Assembly: GCA_021904315.1 (NCBI GenBank)
Contig: CM038908.1
Location: 28,602,501 to 28,666,500, forward strand
Length of the DNA: 64,000 bases
Direction of reading: 5' to 3'
Origin: Sphagnum magellanicum
Lineage: Eukaryota; Streptophyta; Sphagnopsida; Sphagnales; Sphagnaceae
The translations under genes and the position numbers were made by a program. A model generated the notes under the pieces. It searched no databases and was not told where the DNA came from. It saw only the letters and a program-made list of their open reading frames with translations. Each line of letters begins with the position of its first letter. Within the stretch, counting starts at the first letter, position 1. Shown piece after piece: positions 1 to 12,700 of this stretch.

Positions 1-1370
1 CGCAATTAGCTCCACTTTCTGCAGAAACTAAGCTGCAGCAGTTTCCATATCCACACCATCGTCAGTTTCAGCAGTCAGGGCTTGCAAGTAGTTGTCTGCC
101 CTCAATCGTGGTGTTTGACCAGTAAGGATCATGAACGGAGAAAACTTTGTACTTGTTTGTATTCCACAGCGGTACCCAAACAGAACCTTGGCTAATTGCT
201 GGTCCTAACAATCCATGTTGGCAGGAGTAGCAGCAAGCACAGTTATACCATGCTTGATGGTCTTGATCATGCGCTTAGCCATCCCATTGCACTGAGGCCA
301 TTGAGGCGCAGTGTGTTGGTGCTGAATGGCATAATCCCTACACATTACATCGAACTCTGCAGCCCACTTCCCCCCATTGTCAGTCAACATGAATTTGGGA
401 ACCCCATACCTACAAATTATCTCATCCTCCGAGAACCTAGCTACTGTCTTTGCTCCATGGTCAGCAACCGCCTTTGCTTCGCACCACTTTGAGTAGTGGT
501 CGATGGCCACCAAAATATACTTGTTGCTCGACTTAGTCTTAGGTAATGGCCCTGTAGTGTCCAGTGTAACTCGATGGAATAAATCACAAATCAGAATGCT
601 TTTCAATTGTTCATCTCTAGATCGGATGTTGCCTGAGCATCTCACCAATTGGCATTGTTGGCACCCCTTGACCACTGCCTTCACTTCTTCAGTTCGATTG
701 TGCTAGAAGTACCTTCGTCAAACTTCTGCCAACGTCCGTTGTTCCCCAAAGTGCCCCAGGTCTTCATGCATCTGTCTCACTAGAGACACCCTCTCCTCAG
801 ATTTGGGCACGAGTAACGCTTTGAAGAAAAGCTTCTGCTCTTTCCAACAATAGTTGCTTGCCCTCTTTTTGATCCTCTTGGCTTCTTCATAGTCTATTGC
901 ATCAGGCAGTGCGCCTTCCTTCAGAAACATTAAACAATCTGTGTCCTCCCATATGTCAACGCAACTTGACCTTACTTCGTGATCTTCCTCATCCTCGGAT
1001 TGTGTAGGACTCAATTCATGGTCCCCAAACTCAGACAATTCCTGAGCTGCCAAAGCCAACTCCAATTGTTGTCGCTTGTCAAAGTACTTAGGCACTCTTC
1101 TCTTCAGTGCCGCTCGCACTCCTCCGCACTGCTCAGGTTTGTCTCCCGTTGACACTGCTCCCTCTTCTGGAAGAGGTTCCTCAAATAGATCTTCTGTTGA
1201 TGCAACGTCGAGCATATACAATTGATGGTTGCCGACACACATCCAGTCTGTTTCCTCCCCTGCTTTAACACAGAGAAGCTCTCCATCTTCCTTAGGCTCA
1301 TAAGCTGGAATACCTGCAATGTCTTGGATCTCTGCACCAAAATCATCGTCATCTGCAGCTGATCCAACAT
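1..1370 (-). pseudogene. Ty3/gypsy spacer and integrase, C-terminus off window
   Basis: After RNase H comes an acidic spacer, then the HHCC zinc-binding region (HEDLGHFGEQRTLAEV and, after TGA 718-720 and TAG 703-705, KGCQQCQ). The integrase core follows with the first Asp in LDTTGPLP and the second in LTDNGGKW. Where the third catalytic Glu is expected (NGMAERxx in related elements) the sequence reads NGMAKRMIKTIK, so Glu is replaced by Lys. The frame passes two more TAG codons (205-207, 28-30) and runs out of the window. Confidence 0.9.
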
Positions 1371-1739
1371 GGTTCCTGCTCAAGGCATCCACATTTGTGT
1401 GCCTGAGTCCTAGTCAGTGTACTATCTTGAAACTAAAGTCTTGCAGCATGCTGACCCATCTGCCTCTCCTACCATGTGCATCAGATACAGTCTCTAACCA
1501 CTCTAATGGTTTGTGGTCTGTGCGTAGGATGAAGTGCTTCATGTGCAAGTATTGCTTGAAATGCATCACGCCCCAGATCAGAGCGTAGCATTCTCCTTCC
1601 ATCGGATGGAATTTCCTCTAAGCCTCAGTCAGGCTCTTGCTGGCATACGCTATGACTTTTTCGAACTTCCCTTCCTTTTGTGACAGAATGGCTCCAATTC
1701 CCTTGGTCGACCAATCCACGTCCAACCAGAAGGTTTGCT
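1371..1739 (-). pseudogene. Ty3/gypsy RNase H
   Basis: Follows RT in the same frame: the domain begins around FWLDVDWSTKGIGAILSQ (first acidic residue of the RNase H fold), continues KVIAYASKSLTEA, is broken by TAG at 1618-1620, resumes FHPMEGECYALIWGVMHFKQ and ILRTDHKPLEW, is broken again by TGA at 1414-1416, and ends with the typical HTNVDALSRN near 1380. RNase H would remove template RNA during reverse transcription. The two stops disable it. Confidence 0.9.
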
Positions 1740-2830
1740 TGAAATTCGGTCTTGTGAGCACTGGCGCATCCACTAGTGCTGCCTTCAACGCCTGGTATGC
1801 CTGTTCACAGCGCATATCCCATACAAATGCAACGTCCTTCTTCGTTAATTCAAACAACGAACCTGCCAAGTTCGAGTATCCTCTAACATACTTGCGGTAG
1901 TAATCTTTCAGACCTAAGAATGATCTGACGCTTGGGACATTCTTCGATGTTGGGAAATGCAACACCACTTCTATTTTCCGAGGGTCGGGTCGGATACCTT
2001 CCTTACTCACTACATGACCCAGAAAGGTGATAGTCTTGGCAACAAAGCAACACTTGTTTGGGTTGAGTTTTAAATTCACTTCCCTAAGTTTGCAGAGCAC
2101 CGCATCTAGATGTTGGAGGTGCTCCCCCGAGCTTTCACTATGCACATTGAGGTCATCAACGAACACCTTCAGGAATTTGCTCCCCAAATCCTTAAAAACC
2201 TCTGACATGGTTCGAGTGAATGTACTCGTTGCATTCTTGAGTCCGAATGGCATCACTGTCCAATCGTATAACCCAGTCTTGGTGATCAGAGCTGTCTTTT
2301 GGAGCCATTCGAATTTGCCAAAACCCAAACTGCAGGTTTAGATTTGTAAACCACGTTGACTTGCCCAGCTGATCAATCACATCCTCCACGAGTGGCATTG
2401 GGAACATATCTCTGCGCGTTTGAGTATTGAGAGGCCGATAGTCCCCACAGAAACGCCTGCTTCCATCCTTCTTTACTGGCAGAGTCACCCAACAGGCATA
2501 TTCGGAGATACTGGGCTTCATCTTACCCAAGTCTACCAATGCATCAATCTGTCTTTTTACTTCAGCTTCCTCCCAGTAAGATAGTCTACCAGGAAATGCT
2601 TTGCAAGGTGGAAATCCTTGCGTGTCGATGCTATGCTCCCCAATGGTGCAGCAACCCATTTCGCCCTTGTTCCAAGCAAAGACGTCTTGGTATCTCTCTA
2701 GGATTCCCCAGAGTTGTTGCTGCCCAATTTCACCTAAATCGGCGTCGATCCTGATTCATTCACAAATCTCCTTCCATCTGGTTCCCGATTCATGACGATT
2801 GGGTGACATAAACTTTTCACTGGGCTCGTA
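1740..2830 (-). pseudogene. Ty3/gypsy reverse transcriptase
   Basis: From about 2830 the frame gives the linker upstream of RT (RYQDVFAWNKGE), then PVKKDGSRRFCGDYRPLN, and LNLQFGFWQIRMAP at the position where LDLxSGFxQI is expected. A frameshift near 2300 moves the gene into the next frame, which continues with GLYDWTVMPFGLKNA, the catalytic box VFVDDLNVHS (FVDD at about 2152-2163) and FLGHVVSKEGIRPDPRKIE. The first catalytic Asp of the family appears as Asn (LNL for LDL). The frameshift plus that substitution make the enzyme non-functional. Confidence 0.92.
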
Positions 2831-3073
2831 ATCAGAGTCGCCACCTCTTACCTAGATGGTTTGGAGTATCATCGGAATTGTAAAGTCGTGTTGGGGACAG
2901 TGTTGTTGCAACAACAATGGAACATGTACATTATGTGTGGATTCATGCATAATCTACTTGCTCTCCTCCGCATCAGCCACCCATTTGATCTAGTCGGCAT
3001 AATCATCCCCATCTGTGATCTCTTCTGTCATGATCCCGTCAGCCTGCTCCTGTAACATCAGTCGCAACATTTC

Positions 3074-4375
3074 TTATGGCCCTTCTGAGTTGACCAGCTC
3101 CTCAAATTCCGCATCCACAAATTCATCCTCTGAGTCGATCTGTTCTATTTGATGAGATTCCGAATCATAGTACTCACTGGTATCGCTATCATCATCGGAA
3201 TCTGAGGTGGATACATTGTCCTCCTCATTGACCACCTCTCGATCCTGATCAGGTATTGCACAACCATCTTGGTGGGCAAGTGCGTCCTTCCAAGTGGTCG
3301 ACGTTTCTCGCACCATCGTACCCGCACTCATTCTATGCAGTAAATTCACCACAGTTAGTGGCAATACCTCCACATTGGTCCTAGGCCCATGTCTTACTTG
3401 GATCAGACTTCGTTCCACATCAACCACCGCTCCAATCTTCATTAGAAAGTCCAGACCAAGTAGCACGTCGTACCCATCTGTGTCTACTACCATGAAGGTC
3501 ATGGCACATTGTATGCCCCCAATTCTCACTTGGATTTCATCAACCCGGCCCAACGCCCGAGTGATCACTCCTAATGTAGTCTTGTAACTCTCATTTCCTG
3601 TCACAAGATGCATTATCCCCAACTCTCTTACTACAGCAACAGCTAGTACAGACATGGATGCTCCTGTGTCTACTAATCCTTCAACAATGCAGTTGCTGAT
3701 CTCCATAGGCAGATGTAGAGTTTTGCTCCGATGCGTCTTATTGATGCAGATCTTCCTTAGTGACGGGAGTGCAGAGACCACTGACACTTGATTTTCGGTG
3801 GTCTCCGAATCCCTTCTCCTTCTTGCCAGCTTTACCAAGCTTTCAAGGTGCTCCAGCTCTCCAGGAATCATGATAATGGTTTCCATGGGAGATAGGGGAA
3901 TCTTTCCCTTTATGAAATGTGACAAAATTTTGGACCTCACAGAAGCATCCCTGTTCGCACCAACTCCCTCTCTTTCAGCTTCAGGGATTGGCGCAACTCC
4001 TCCTGGTCTTACATCAATCGGAGTTCTTCTCCTCGGCACTCGAGTGTAAGAAAATAGATTTTTATTTCCACATAGCTCATTGAGTTGCTGCTCGATCGCC
4101 GCTCCATTGTCAAGCAACACTTCTAAGAAATTCGTAGCTTCAGCTGGTGATTTCCCATCTTTGGGCTTCTTCCAGCATTTGTCTTCAGAGTGCCCCAGTC
4201 CCGCACAGAAGGTACATTTGGTTCCACAGTTCTCTGTCCTATGCGGCATATGGCACTTTGCACATTTCGGCCGTGTTTCATTTAGCTTCGGACAGGCAGT
4301 GGCCATATGGTCCCCACCTTGACAGAGCTGACATGCTCCAAAGACAACGGAAGAGGATGATGATTTTGGATCATG
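3074..4375 (-). pseudogene. Ty3/gypsy nucleocapsid zinc knuckles and aspartic protease
   Basis: Just after the premature stop the frame encodes a CCHC knuckle CQLCQGGDHMATAC, then cysteine-rich CAKCHMPHRTENC and a second CCHC knuckle CTFCAGLGHSEDKC, which would bind RNA. Further on is the retropepsin active site GLVDTGAS (Asp codon at 3668-3670) and the downstream protease signature VLLGLDFL. The protease would cleave the polyprotein. A very acidic Asp/Glu/Ser-rich segment follows. The frame ends at TAA 3074-3076; beyond it coding-like sequence continues with two more stops before 2940, so this too is decay. Confidence 0.9.
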
Positions 4376-4963
4376 CTAATTCCCCTTGAATAAATGGATG
4401 ATTGTGTTGTTCAACGTAGCAACCTGCTTCTCTACATTGCTCTCCGACGCCTCTTCTTCTTGTTCCTCTGGAAGAGACTCATATGGTGTTTCCCCGAGTT
4501 CACCTAGGACTCTCTCTACCTCTGTTGCAGCTCCGACCAGTTCTTCGATGTCTGTGAATGTCCTCACCACGCAGAGCTTTCGGATCTCTGGCCTTAGTCT
4601 GGCCAAGAACCTCCTCCTCTGCTCTACGTCCTGTATCTTGCCCTTCCGAAACAACTTGTCCAAGTGTTCAAAATATTTTTGAACCCTTTCTTTGGGCTCT
4701 TGCTTGATGATGTCCATCCTCATTCGGATGTCATCAGCATCTATGTTTTCGTACTTCTGCACCATCAGCGTCCGTAATTCAGTCCAGTCGGTCGGCACTG
4801 GCTGGAGCCTCCTATACCACTCCTTGGCTCGACCCCACAAATTTAGCTTGGCGATCTTGAATAGTTTATCAGCAGTGAGATCGCACACTTCGGCAACCAT
4901 GGTGAGTCGCTTCGCCCAATCGTTCACATCTTCATGATCACGACCCCAAAATAACTCATCCAT
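4376..4963 (-). pseudogene. Ty3/gypsy gag (capsid, retrotrans_gag domain)
   Basis: The 195-codon open frame starts MDELFWGRDHEDVNDWAKRL and carries the retrotrans_gag pattern: a helical region with LWGRAKEWYRRLQP, then TDWTELRTLMVQKY and later FLARLRPEIR. This capsid protein would form the virus-like particle that packages element RNA. It ends at an in-frame TAG (4376-4378), after which the same frame continues into the zinc knuckles, so the stop is a mutation rather than the natural end. An acidic linker (EEQEEEASESN) precedes the stop. Confidence 0.88.
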
Positions 4964-5122
4964 TCCCTACGGGCTCGTCATCTCTACAAAAGTTCAATAA
5001 CACAACAAAAATGTAGCACTCCTCTGTACTCAGCCTAATTCAAAATAGATGCAAACAAAATTGCTCAGAAACTCAGCTACTACCACACAGTTCTAATTCT
5101 TGAAAAATAAATGTTGTCCGAA

Positions 5123-5780
5123 TCATTCATCGAACTCGGACTGAACACCCTCGGCTATTGGTTCCAGAGGTGCAATGTTGGATGGAACAGTGGTGAAGTT
5201 TTGCTCATACGTAGACTCTTGCTGGAATCTCAATTCTCCTTCATTGCTTCGCCACAATCTCCAGCTAATGAGGCGGGATCGCGATCCGCCATGCTCCACC
5301 CGAAGTAAACGATCTCCTTCCTAAAATAAATCCTCCACACCGGGGATGTACAATCTCACAAAATGGTTAGGTGACACCGCCGACTTAGGAATCCAAATAT
5401 CCCCTAGTCTTGGTACTGCACGCTGTCTCTTAGCATATGTAGGAGCAACCCTACGCAAGGTAGGAGGTGAAGCAAAAGTTGGCCTGCAAGTCTGAGGTTG
5501 ATGCCCACCCCTTTGCTCCATTGATGACCTTCAACCAAACTCGTGCACGAGTGTAGAAACCACTATGAGTTACTTCTACAGCGATGTTTCCTACACGAGC
5601 TTCGTCAGGGTTTATCCCTACAAGTCTCACCACTCCAAAACTTAGAAAGCGTAAAATCATAGCTCCTCTCTGTGGTCCGTTCTAAACAGTAAGGAAATCA
5701 AATCTACCAACAAGCTGTTGCTCACAGATTTCCTGAGTCACCTGCTCGATAGGAATCCCCTCGTCACTGGACGAAGACAT
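5123..5780 (-). pseudogene. Degenerate reading frames between primer binding site and gag
   Basis: A frame opens with ATG at 5780 (MSSSSDEGIPIEQV...), meets a TAG at 5682-5684, continues in the same frame past 5660 (MILRFLSFGVVRLVG...), then appears to continue after a frameshift near 5520 as a basic, Pro-rich stretch ending at 5321 (...LYIPGVEDLF). A third open stretch ends with a TGA at 5123-5125 (...PIAEGVQSEFDE). All precede the recognisable gag start at 4963. They could be the N-terminal part of an originally longer gag, or an extra leader ORF carried by this family. No known domain is recognised. Confidence 0.45.
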
Positions 5781-5845
5781 GATTCTCAACTATCATTCTA
5801 TCTAAACATCTACAGGTTCTACCAAGGTTGGAAACACGGAACCGT

Positions 5846-5857
5846 GCTCTGATACCA
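5846..5857 (-). other. Primer binding site, initiator tRNA-Met
   Basis: The minus strand reads TGGTATCAGAGC, the 12-base complement of the 3' end of plant initiator methionine tRNA used for minus-strand priming by many plant LTR retrotransposons. It lies just inside the presumed 5' LTR and upstream of gag, which fixes the orientation of the element. Confidence 0.9.
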
Positions 5858-5867
5858 AAAAGAGAGG

Positions 5868-6698
5868 GTCCTGAAAACACAGCGCACTGATTGCCTTCAA
5901 CGAAACCAAGCGTCCATGTTCTCCTGAGTCACTCGCATACAACTTAGACCTCCAAAAACACAGCACACAACCTACCTACTAGCTCTTTCAGACGAGCATC
6001 ACGAAATCACAGACCTGCAAGCATTTTCTTCCTACACAACAGCAAAACAAGATTTCAATGGATCTATCTCCTGCCTTACACATTCCCACAGATGCTGGCA
6101 AGGGAAACTCTTTTGTTTCATTACAAACTCTGTACATTCCTCGAAAGCACAAACTTGCTTTCCGTCTGAGATGTTCACAGAAACATCAGATTCCTAGCAC
6201 TCTCTGAGCTCTCTCTAATTCTCCTGCAGTAACTTGACTGATTTGTCAGGCGCAGCGAAAGTTTCTAACCTTCAACCAAGCTACCCACACACAAAGCTTT
6301 CTCTACCTTTTCACAATGATTGCTCCTCCTCTTCCTCCTCCTTTTCTGTTTGTGCTCTCTAATCACCAAAAATCTGCCTCTCTCCTTCACTAAGCTCCTT
6401 CTTCTCTCCAAAACTCCGTCACACCCAAGCGTCCTCCCGTTCTGTTCTACACCAAGCTTCCCCATCAAGCTTTTTCCTCCTTTTCCACCTTTCGACGCAT
6501 CAATGCAGCTCCACTCCTCTTCATCATTCGCGCCGCCTTCACTCTTGCACACCCACTCACATAAACGTCCCATGCACAGCCATGCAGCCGTCATGGAGAA
6601 AAACATCCGCCGCCAAAATCAGGACAGCTTAATTATACCAAAGCACACCCTCAATGCCCGGGTGTTCACATTGGGTGGAAACCCACTTTCGTGTTACA
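5868..6698 (-). repeat. 5' long terminal repeat (boundaries approximate)
   Basis: The outer edge reads TGTAACACGAAAGTGGG on the minus strand from 6698, resembling the common plant LTR start TGTAACAC. The inner edge is set just upstream of the primer binding site; the exact end is uncertain because the partner LTR is outside the window. A TATAAT-like sequence lies near 6633-6640 on the minus strand and could be the element's TATA box. A 113-residue open frame inside the LTR (6265-6606) is Arg/Lys/Gly rich, resembles nothing recognised, and is treated as chance. Confidence 0.65.
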
Positions 6699-6703
6699 AA
6701 TAG

Positions 6704-9700
6704 ACTTTGAAAATGGACATTAACCTGCCAAAATTGTAACACCTTAATGTGCATTTGCCCATGGATTTTTGAAAAAATAAATAAATTTGAGATCTAATAT
6801 ACCTTGTGGATTTTATAGATATTCTACTATCCAAAAAATTGTAATGAAATCTCATAATAAACCTCCCATTGTAGCAATTTGTGCCATTTTTATCATGCAT
6901 TGATGTTCATTTGTGACCATACCTTAATGTAAATTTTTAAAAAAAACTTCTATTTAATGTTTGAATGCAAAATTCTTAAGCTTCTTTGTATTTAGTATAA
7001 ACATTGACTTAAATGTGCCATATGTTTTTGCTTCACTTGAAGAGATGATAATTGATTATCCAATAAATAAGATATAAAATTAAAAAACAAAAGTATGTTT
7101 CATATTTATATATTGAAATTAGAATGGGGTCACGTGAATGCAATGCATGTTCAAATGATGGATTGACTAAAAATTATGCAAATGTTTCCATTATAAAAAA
7201 ATGAAAAGATAAATAAATGGATGCATAAGATAAAATCACCCTCATCCACACACATGCACACAAAATCACCCACATAATCACATAAACACAAATTCAATAA
7301 TTCACTTTCACACACACACACACACACACATAGTCATTTAGACTTTCACTTTTTTGCACACATATATAATTGTCCGCACACATTAAACACACATGAACGC
7401 AGACAAATTATTACAAACATAGTTATAAACATAGATATTGAAAACAACTGTTGAAAAACAACTTTTCATACAAAATTGTTTTGCACACAATGGGAGTTGA
7501 TGTATAAAAAATATGAAAATTTTATATATATTGCACAAATGCAAACAAGTACAAAGGCAACCAAAAAAAATATGCAACATGAAAGTTTATGCCAACCACA
7601 ATATGCATTGTAATGAAGAAGGAAAGACAACAAACCTTCAATGTTTTAATCCTAATTTTGGGACTACCCAACAACGAGAGAAAAAGGGAAAAAAAAACTC
7701 CAATAATAATATCAATTAGTTGGTTGATCTTCTCACAATCACATTTAAAAAAGAAATTTCTCATCTAGCTCACAAAATTTGCAAAGGATAAAACATTGTG
7801 AACATCATTGGGAATATGTGGGACAAATATGAAACCCAATAAGATCATTTAAAAAAGCTTTGGAAACATTGTTACAAGTTATTGAAATGAGTATAAGGCA
7901 TAATATAAAGGGATTAATATTTTTGAAACTAAAGAAATGGAATTTTTAGTTATATAATTGAAAATTCAACTTTGGGCAAAGGATATGGATAAAATATGAT
8001 GCTATTAGGAACCATTGAGAATTGGGATGGTGGGAAGATGGTGCAAACACATTATGAGAATGTTGGGAAATACATGTAAGAAATTGGGAGTAAGAAGATC
8101 CAAAAATTATTATCCCCAGACCCTTACCTGCTCTCTTCCAATAGGAAATGATTTTGATGTCTTGGTGTATGCTAGATGATTTCATTGGCTATGGAACTTC
8201 TTTCCCAAATTGCATTGGTTATGCATTTTTGCCCCAACAAATGTTTTTTTTTTATTGGAAAAGAAAAAAAAGGAAAAAATGTCTTAGAGGTTTTAATCAC
8301 ATTTTATTTGGTTTTCTATTTGCATTATTTAATTCTTTATATCTTTTGATGCTTGGATCATGAAGGTTTTGGTTGTTATATATTAATGGTCACATGTATG
8401 AAAAATTTTAATTGCACTTTCATTTTTTTAAAATTATTATTTTGGTAATGCTTCCATGTATAAGTTTAGTCATTGATAACACATTGCATGTTGTGTATCA
8501 AAATGTTTATTATTGCATTTTATATATTTTTTTTATCAATTCATATATATACATGCACAACATGTTTAAATTGATTAATGCATTATATATAACTAGTTAT
8601 TTTAAACTTCAACTTAATTACATTAATTTAATTGGTATCTTTTCCACTTGATTCCATGTCCTACTCCAAACCTTATCCATTCAACCTACCTAAACATTAT
8701 TTGCACCTTATACCAATTAAAAGGAGTTCCCACAACGCCCTTATGTCAAGTTTAGGATAGAGTCAAAAAATGTTTGTATAATCAAAATGGTAAAAATATT
8801 ATTGCATATTGGATTATGCAATATGTTGTAGTTGAAAGGAGAAAAAATTTGTCCAATTCACCCAAATCTTTCACTTGTAGTTTGCTCGAGGTAAATTTGT
8901 GACAAAGTTTGAACAAATACAAAGTTCTAGTTTTCTTTCATTAATGTCCTTAACAACTTGTTAAAGATTAGGTTAATTTCCCTAGTGGAAACCAAAAAAA
9001 CAACTTGTGTGAAATTTTGCCAAAGTACAAAAATAAAAATTACAAAGGAACATTCAATCACCAAAAAAAGAGAAAAAGATCCCCCAATTTTTTGGCTGCA
9101 TTTGGACTTTACTTTTAGATTGGTAGCATTTTAAAACTAGTTTTAAAAATGTTTAGATAGGTTTTTAAAAAATTCAACATTTAATGTTAAATCCCACTTG
9201 GGATGATAGCCAATGATGCAACTTTTGAAATTTTAGGAAAACGAATCACTAATGGAGACACAAGGGATGTATTAAAAAACTATGTAAAACCAAATATATG
9301 GTTTAAAAAAATGTTTTTGAGGTAAAAATAATAAAATTAGTGACTTAAATGGAGGACCATGTGCCTTTAAAATGGAGTTTTAATTAACATAGGGTATTAT
9401 TTTGTCTTAAATTTCATTTTGTATTATAAATAAAATAACATAGGGTACACTTGATGCATAATAATATAGGTTGAAAATTCTATAAAGGTTTCTAAACTCA
9501 AGTAATGTTATATACATGCAAATTTTAATTTTTATAAAGAAATTTATTGGGGTTTAAAGGGGTCTACTACTTGGTTTAAATATTATTGAACCTAGTGATT
9601 ATTTAAAAATAAAATGATGAGGCCAACCATAGTTAATGCCTTAAATTAAAATAAATTTAAAGTCTTTTTTTCATGTTTTGAGAGAACTAGGTTCTTGCCT

Positions 9701-12700
9701 TGACCTAATCAAATAAATTTAATTAATAAATAAAATATAATTAAGGAAATTAAAATATGTGTAATAGAATAATTAGATAATATAAAATAATTAACATTAT
9801 GGACATTGAAGATAATATCTCCCCAAAAGAATTCCTTTGTTGCACATGATATCCAAAATTAACAAAAAGTGTACCCACAAGGGGGACCCCTCAAGATATG
9901 ACATGGTTGATGTTATGAAATTTCAATGAATGCCATAAAATAAATTCATGTTGGCCTCAAATGTCCTCTCAATTTTTGTTAGGTGACTTTGTTAGTTACC
10001 CAAAGGCTGAATTTTAGTGTCTCATTTTACATGGTGGCGACTTGGAAATGGATGCCAATATTGATCACTTGTGGAAAGAAGGTATATTGATTCTCTTGTT
10101 GTAGTATTTTGTTTTATGTTCAACATCTAATGGTTATATGAAAAGAGTAGATTGGTCATGTTTAATCTTCTTAGGAATTAATGGAATGCCCACCTATTAA
10201 GAATGTAGAATTAGATTGACATTGCACACAAGTAATTAACAAGCTTTTAATTTATTGAGATGCATGGCCCCATCAAACAAATATGATCTTATCTAAATTT
10301 TCTTCAGTTTGACAATAGTCTCAAAACTAGATTTCCTTTTTCCCTCAATTTATGGGTATTGTTTTTAATTCTAAAATTGTAATATTCAAAATTTCAAATT
10401 TGCAACAAAAATCATTTAGAAATTAATGTATTGCAAAATGTGAAGATAAGACATATTAACATGTAAAAACTTTTAAACAAAATAGACCAAAAATTTATAA
10501 TTTCTTGGTTATGAAAGAAATGGGTGTTGACTTTAATGTTGTGGTTGTATTTAAGACCAACCAAACCTTTTTAGGCCTAAATTATGTTTTAACACTATTG
10601 GAAGCCATCAATTTTCTTCTTGAAAGTTCACAAAGTCTTGAGGGATCAATGTATTTGTGACATTCTTCCAATCATATTCTATAACAAAATGTATAATGAC
10701 CTAGAGCATTTCCAATTGGATACCCTAAATCATGTGCAAACATTAATTTTATGTTGCCATCTTTATTAACTACATGGAGGTAGCCTCCTCTAATTAGTAT
10801 TAGGCCTATAAGGCTTGATACAAATCCATATACACCCTCCAATTTTGCACATGATATCAAAAACTTTGTGGCATGCTCATGTCAAGTTTTTTGACATCTT
10901 GAATCCAATACGAGTAGAATTCCAATGTTTCATTAGTCTTCTTGGGAGTGTCCTTGGCAAAATGTGACAATGTTGTAATTTCTAAAAATAGAAAAAATGG
11001 TAAGAATTTTGTAATTTTGAGGAAGGTTTTGAATTACAATTTTTTTCCCATTTTACAAGACCATGTGACAAAGAATGAAACCATTTGGTCCATCACTTTT
11101 GGGGCAACATGTAGCTTGACTGTAACATCAATTGACCAAAAGGTTGCATAGAAAAATTGACACTTAGTTGTTCAAGTTACAACATCAATTAACCTAAAGG
11201 TTGCATAGAAAGATTGACACTTTAAAGTCGTTCTAGACCAAATAGGGATTAATTTCACAGCATGGCATTGCCAATTAGTTTTGTGGCAACTAAAATGTTG
11301 TGAATGCAAGACCCTATGACAAGGAATGGACATAGGTCCATCAAAAGGATAAATTATAGTTTCACAAAAAATTGTGCAAAACTCCCCTAACCATAAATCC
11401 TCATTTTCATAATTTATCAAATTTGAACTCAATCAATAAAATATTTGGTTTCTCCATTGTTTGTAACTTTGAACTCACAAAGGGATGATTATGTTGTTGG
11501 AAAGATGAAACATGTGTTGTTTAATCTTAAAGATAGATGAAAGATGCATTGTTGAAAAGAACAAGAGAGAGCTAATGTGATGGGTGAAATTGGTGAGCAT
11601 GGGTGGGGCTGACTATAGGGCAAAGCGACACAAAGCCACTATATGCACTAATTGAAAATGATCTACACAATTATGGTAACATAAAAAACGTTCTAGTGGT
11701 GGAGATGTTTTAAGCTCTAACTTATTATTCATTCAAATTTCAAAACTTCCACATGAATTCTTTTGTTGTGGTTGTAGGTACACATCTTATATGAACACCC
11801 AACATTAAGTTATTGACTTGAACATTAACAAAAGGCACTTGCAATTCAAGCTCATGGGACATTTTTACATAGTTTATTTTGTACAACCCATAGTGATGTA
11901 GCAATTGAAGGTAAACAAGGATGGTTTCCAAAGAAATTATCCTTGAAATCATGGCAAAGTAAGTAGTTACAATTGCAACAAACTTGCTTATGGCTAGACT
12001 TGAACAAATGTTTGTTGATCACATGTGATTTTATGCTTGTCCTTGAGATCATTTATCCATAATACTGGTTAGCCTTAGGCCGCTTAAAAACTTGAATACA
12101 TGAACCATTCAAGGGGGAACATTTGGATATGTATCTTGCTCCTTGAAATTAACCCAAAAAATGGGCTATAACAATGATGCTTGAACCTTATGATCAAAAT
12201 TTAGATTCAATAAATTTGGTAGGAACTATTGACAAATAGCCTTGTTCTTAACTACATATCTCAATACAAGATGTTGGCTAAAGCATCCTTGGGAATGTTT
12301 ATATGGATGAACATACCTAATTTACATTGTCTTCCATGAAGTTGAAGATTCAAAACCATTTATGTAGGCATTTAAACATTGTCATCCACATATTTGCTTA
12401 GGATTTCATTTTCCCTTGTTGACACATATGCTAGTTTACATGGATGTAATATATTTGTAGTTGGTTATTGGCCACTTGCAACATATTTGTAATGAATGTT
12501 TGACATATATGATGTTTTTAATTATTATGCCTAAGATTAATATTTGGCATTAATTACTTTTAAAAAATGCTAGTGAAATTATTGACCCTACATGACCAAA
12601 AATTTATGGAATTAAACCCAAAGCCTTCCCCATATCAATAATAATCCAAGCCATTGAGATATTTCGATAACATCATTATTAACAATTAAAAGACCTAATG

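Larger units (their letters stand above)
1..6698 (-). mobile_element. Degenerate Ty3/gypsy LTR retrotransposon, 3' end outside window
   Basis: Read on the minus strand the order is 5' LTR, tRNA-iMet primer binding site, gag, CCHC zinc knuckles, aspartic protease, reverse transcriptase, RNase H, HHCC/integrase. Integrase after RT/RNase H is the Ty3/gypsy order. The reading frame is interrupted by many stops (for example at 28-30, 205-207, 703-705, 718-720, 1414-1416, 1618-1620, 3074-3076 and 4376-4378) and by at least one frameshift near 2300, so no intact polyprotein can be made. The integrase C-terminus and the 3' LTR lie to the left of base 1. No chromodomain can be assessed because that part is missing. 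The 5' boundary is inferred from a TGTAACAC start at 6698. Confidence 0.93.

Noticed and set aside
6265-6606. 113-codon minus-strand frame overlapping a 127-codon plus-strand frame
   Set aside because: Lies inside the retrotransposon LTR; Arg/Lys and Ser/Leu runs reflect pyrimidine-rich DNA.
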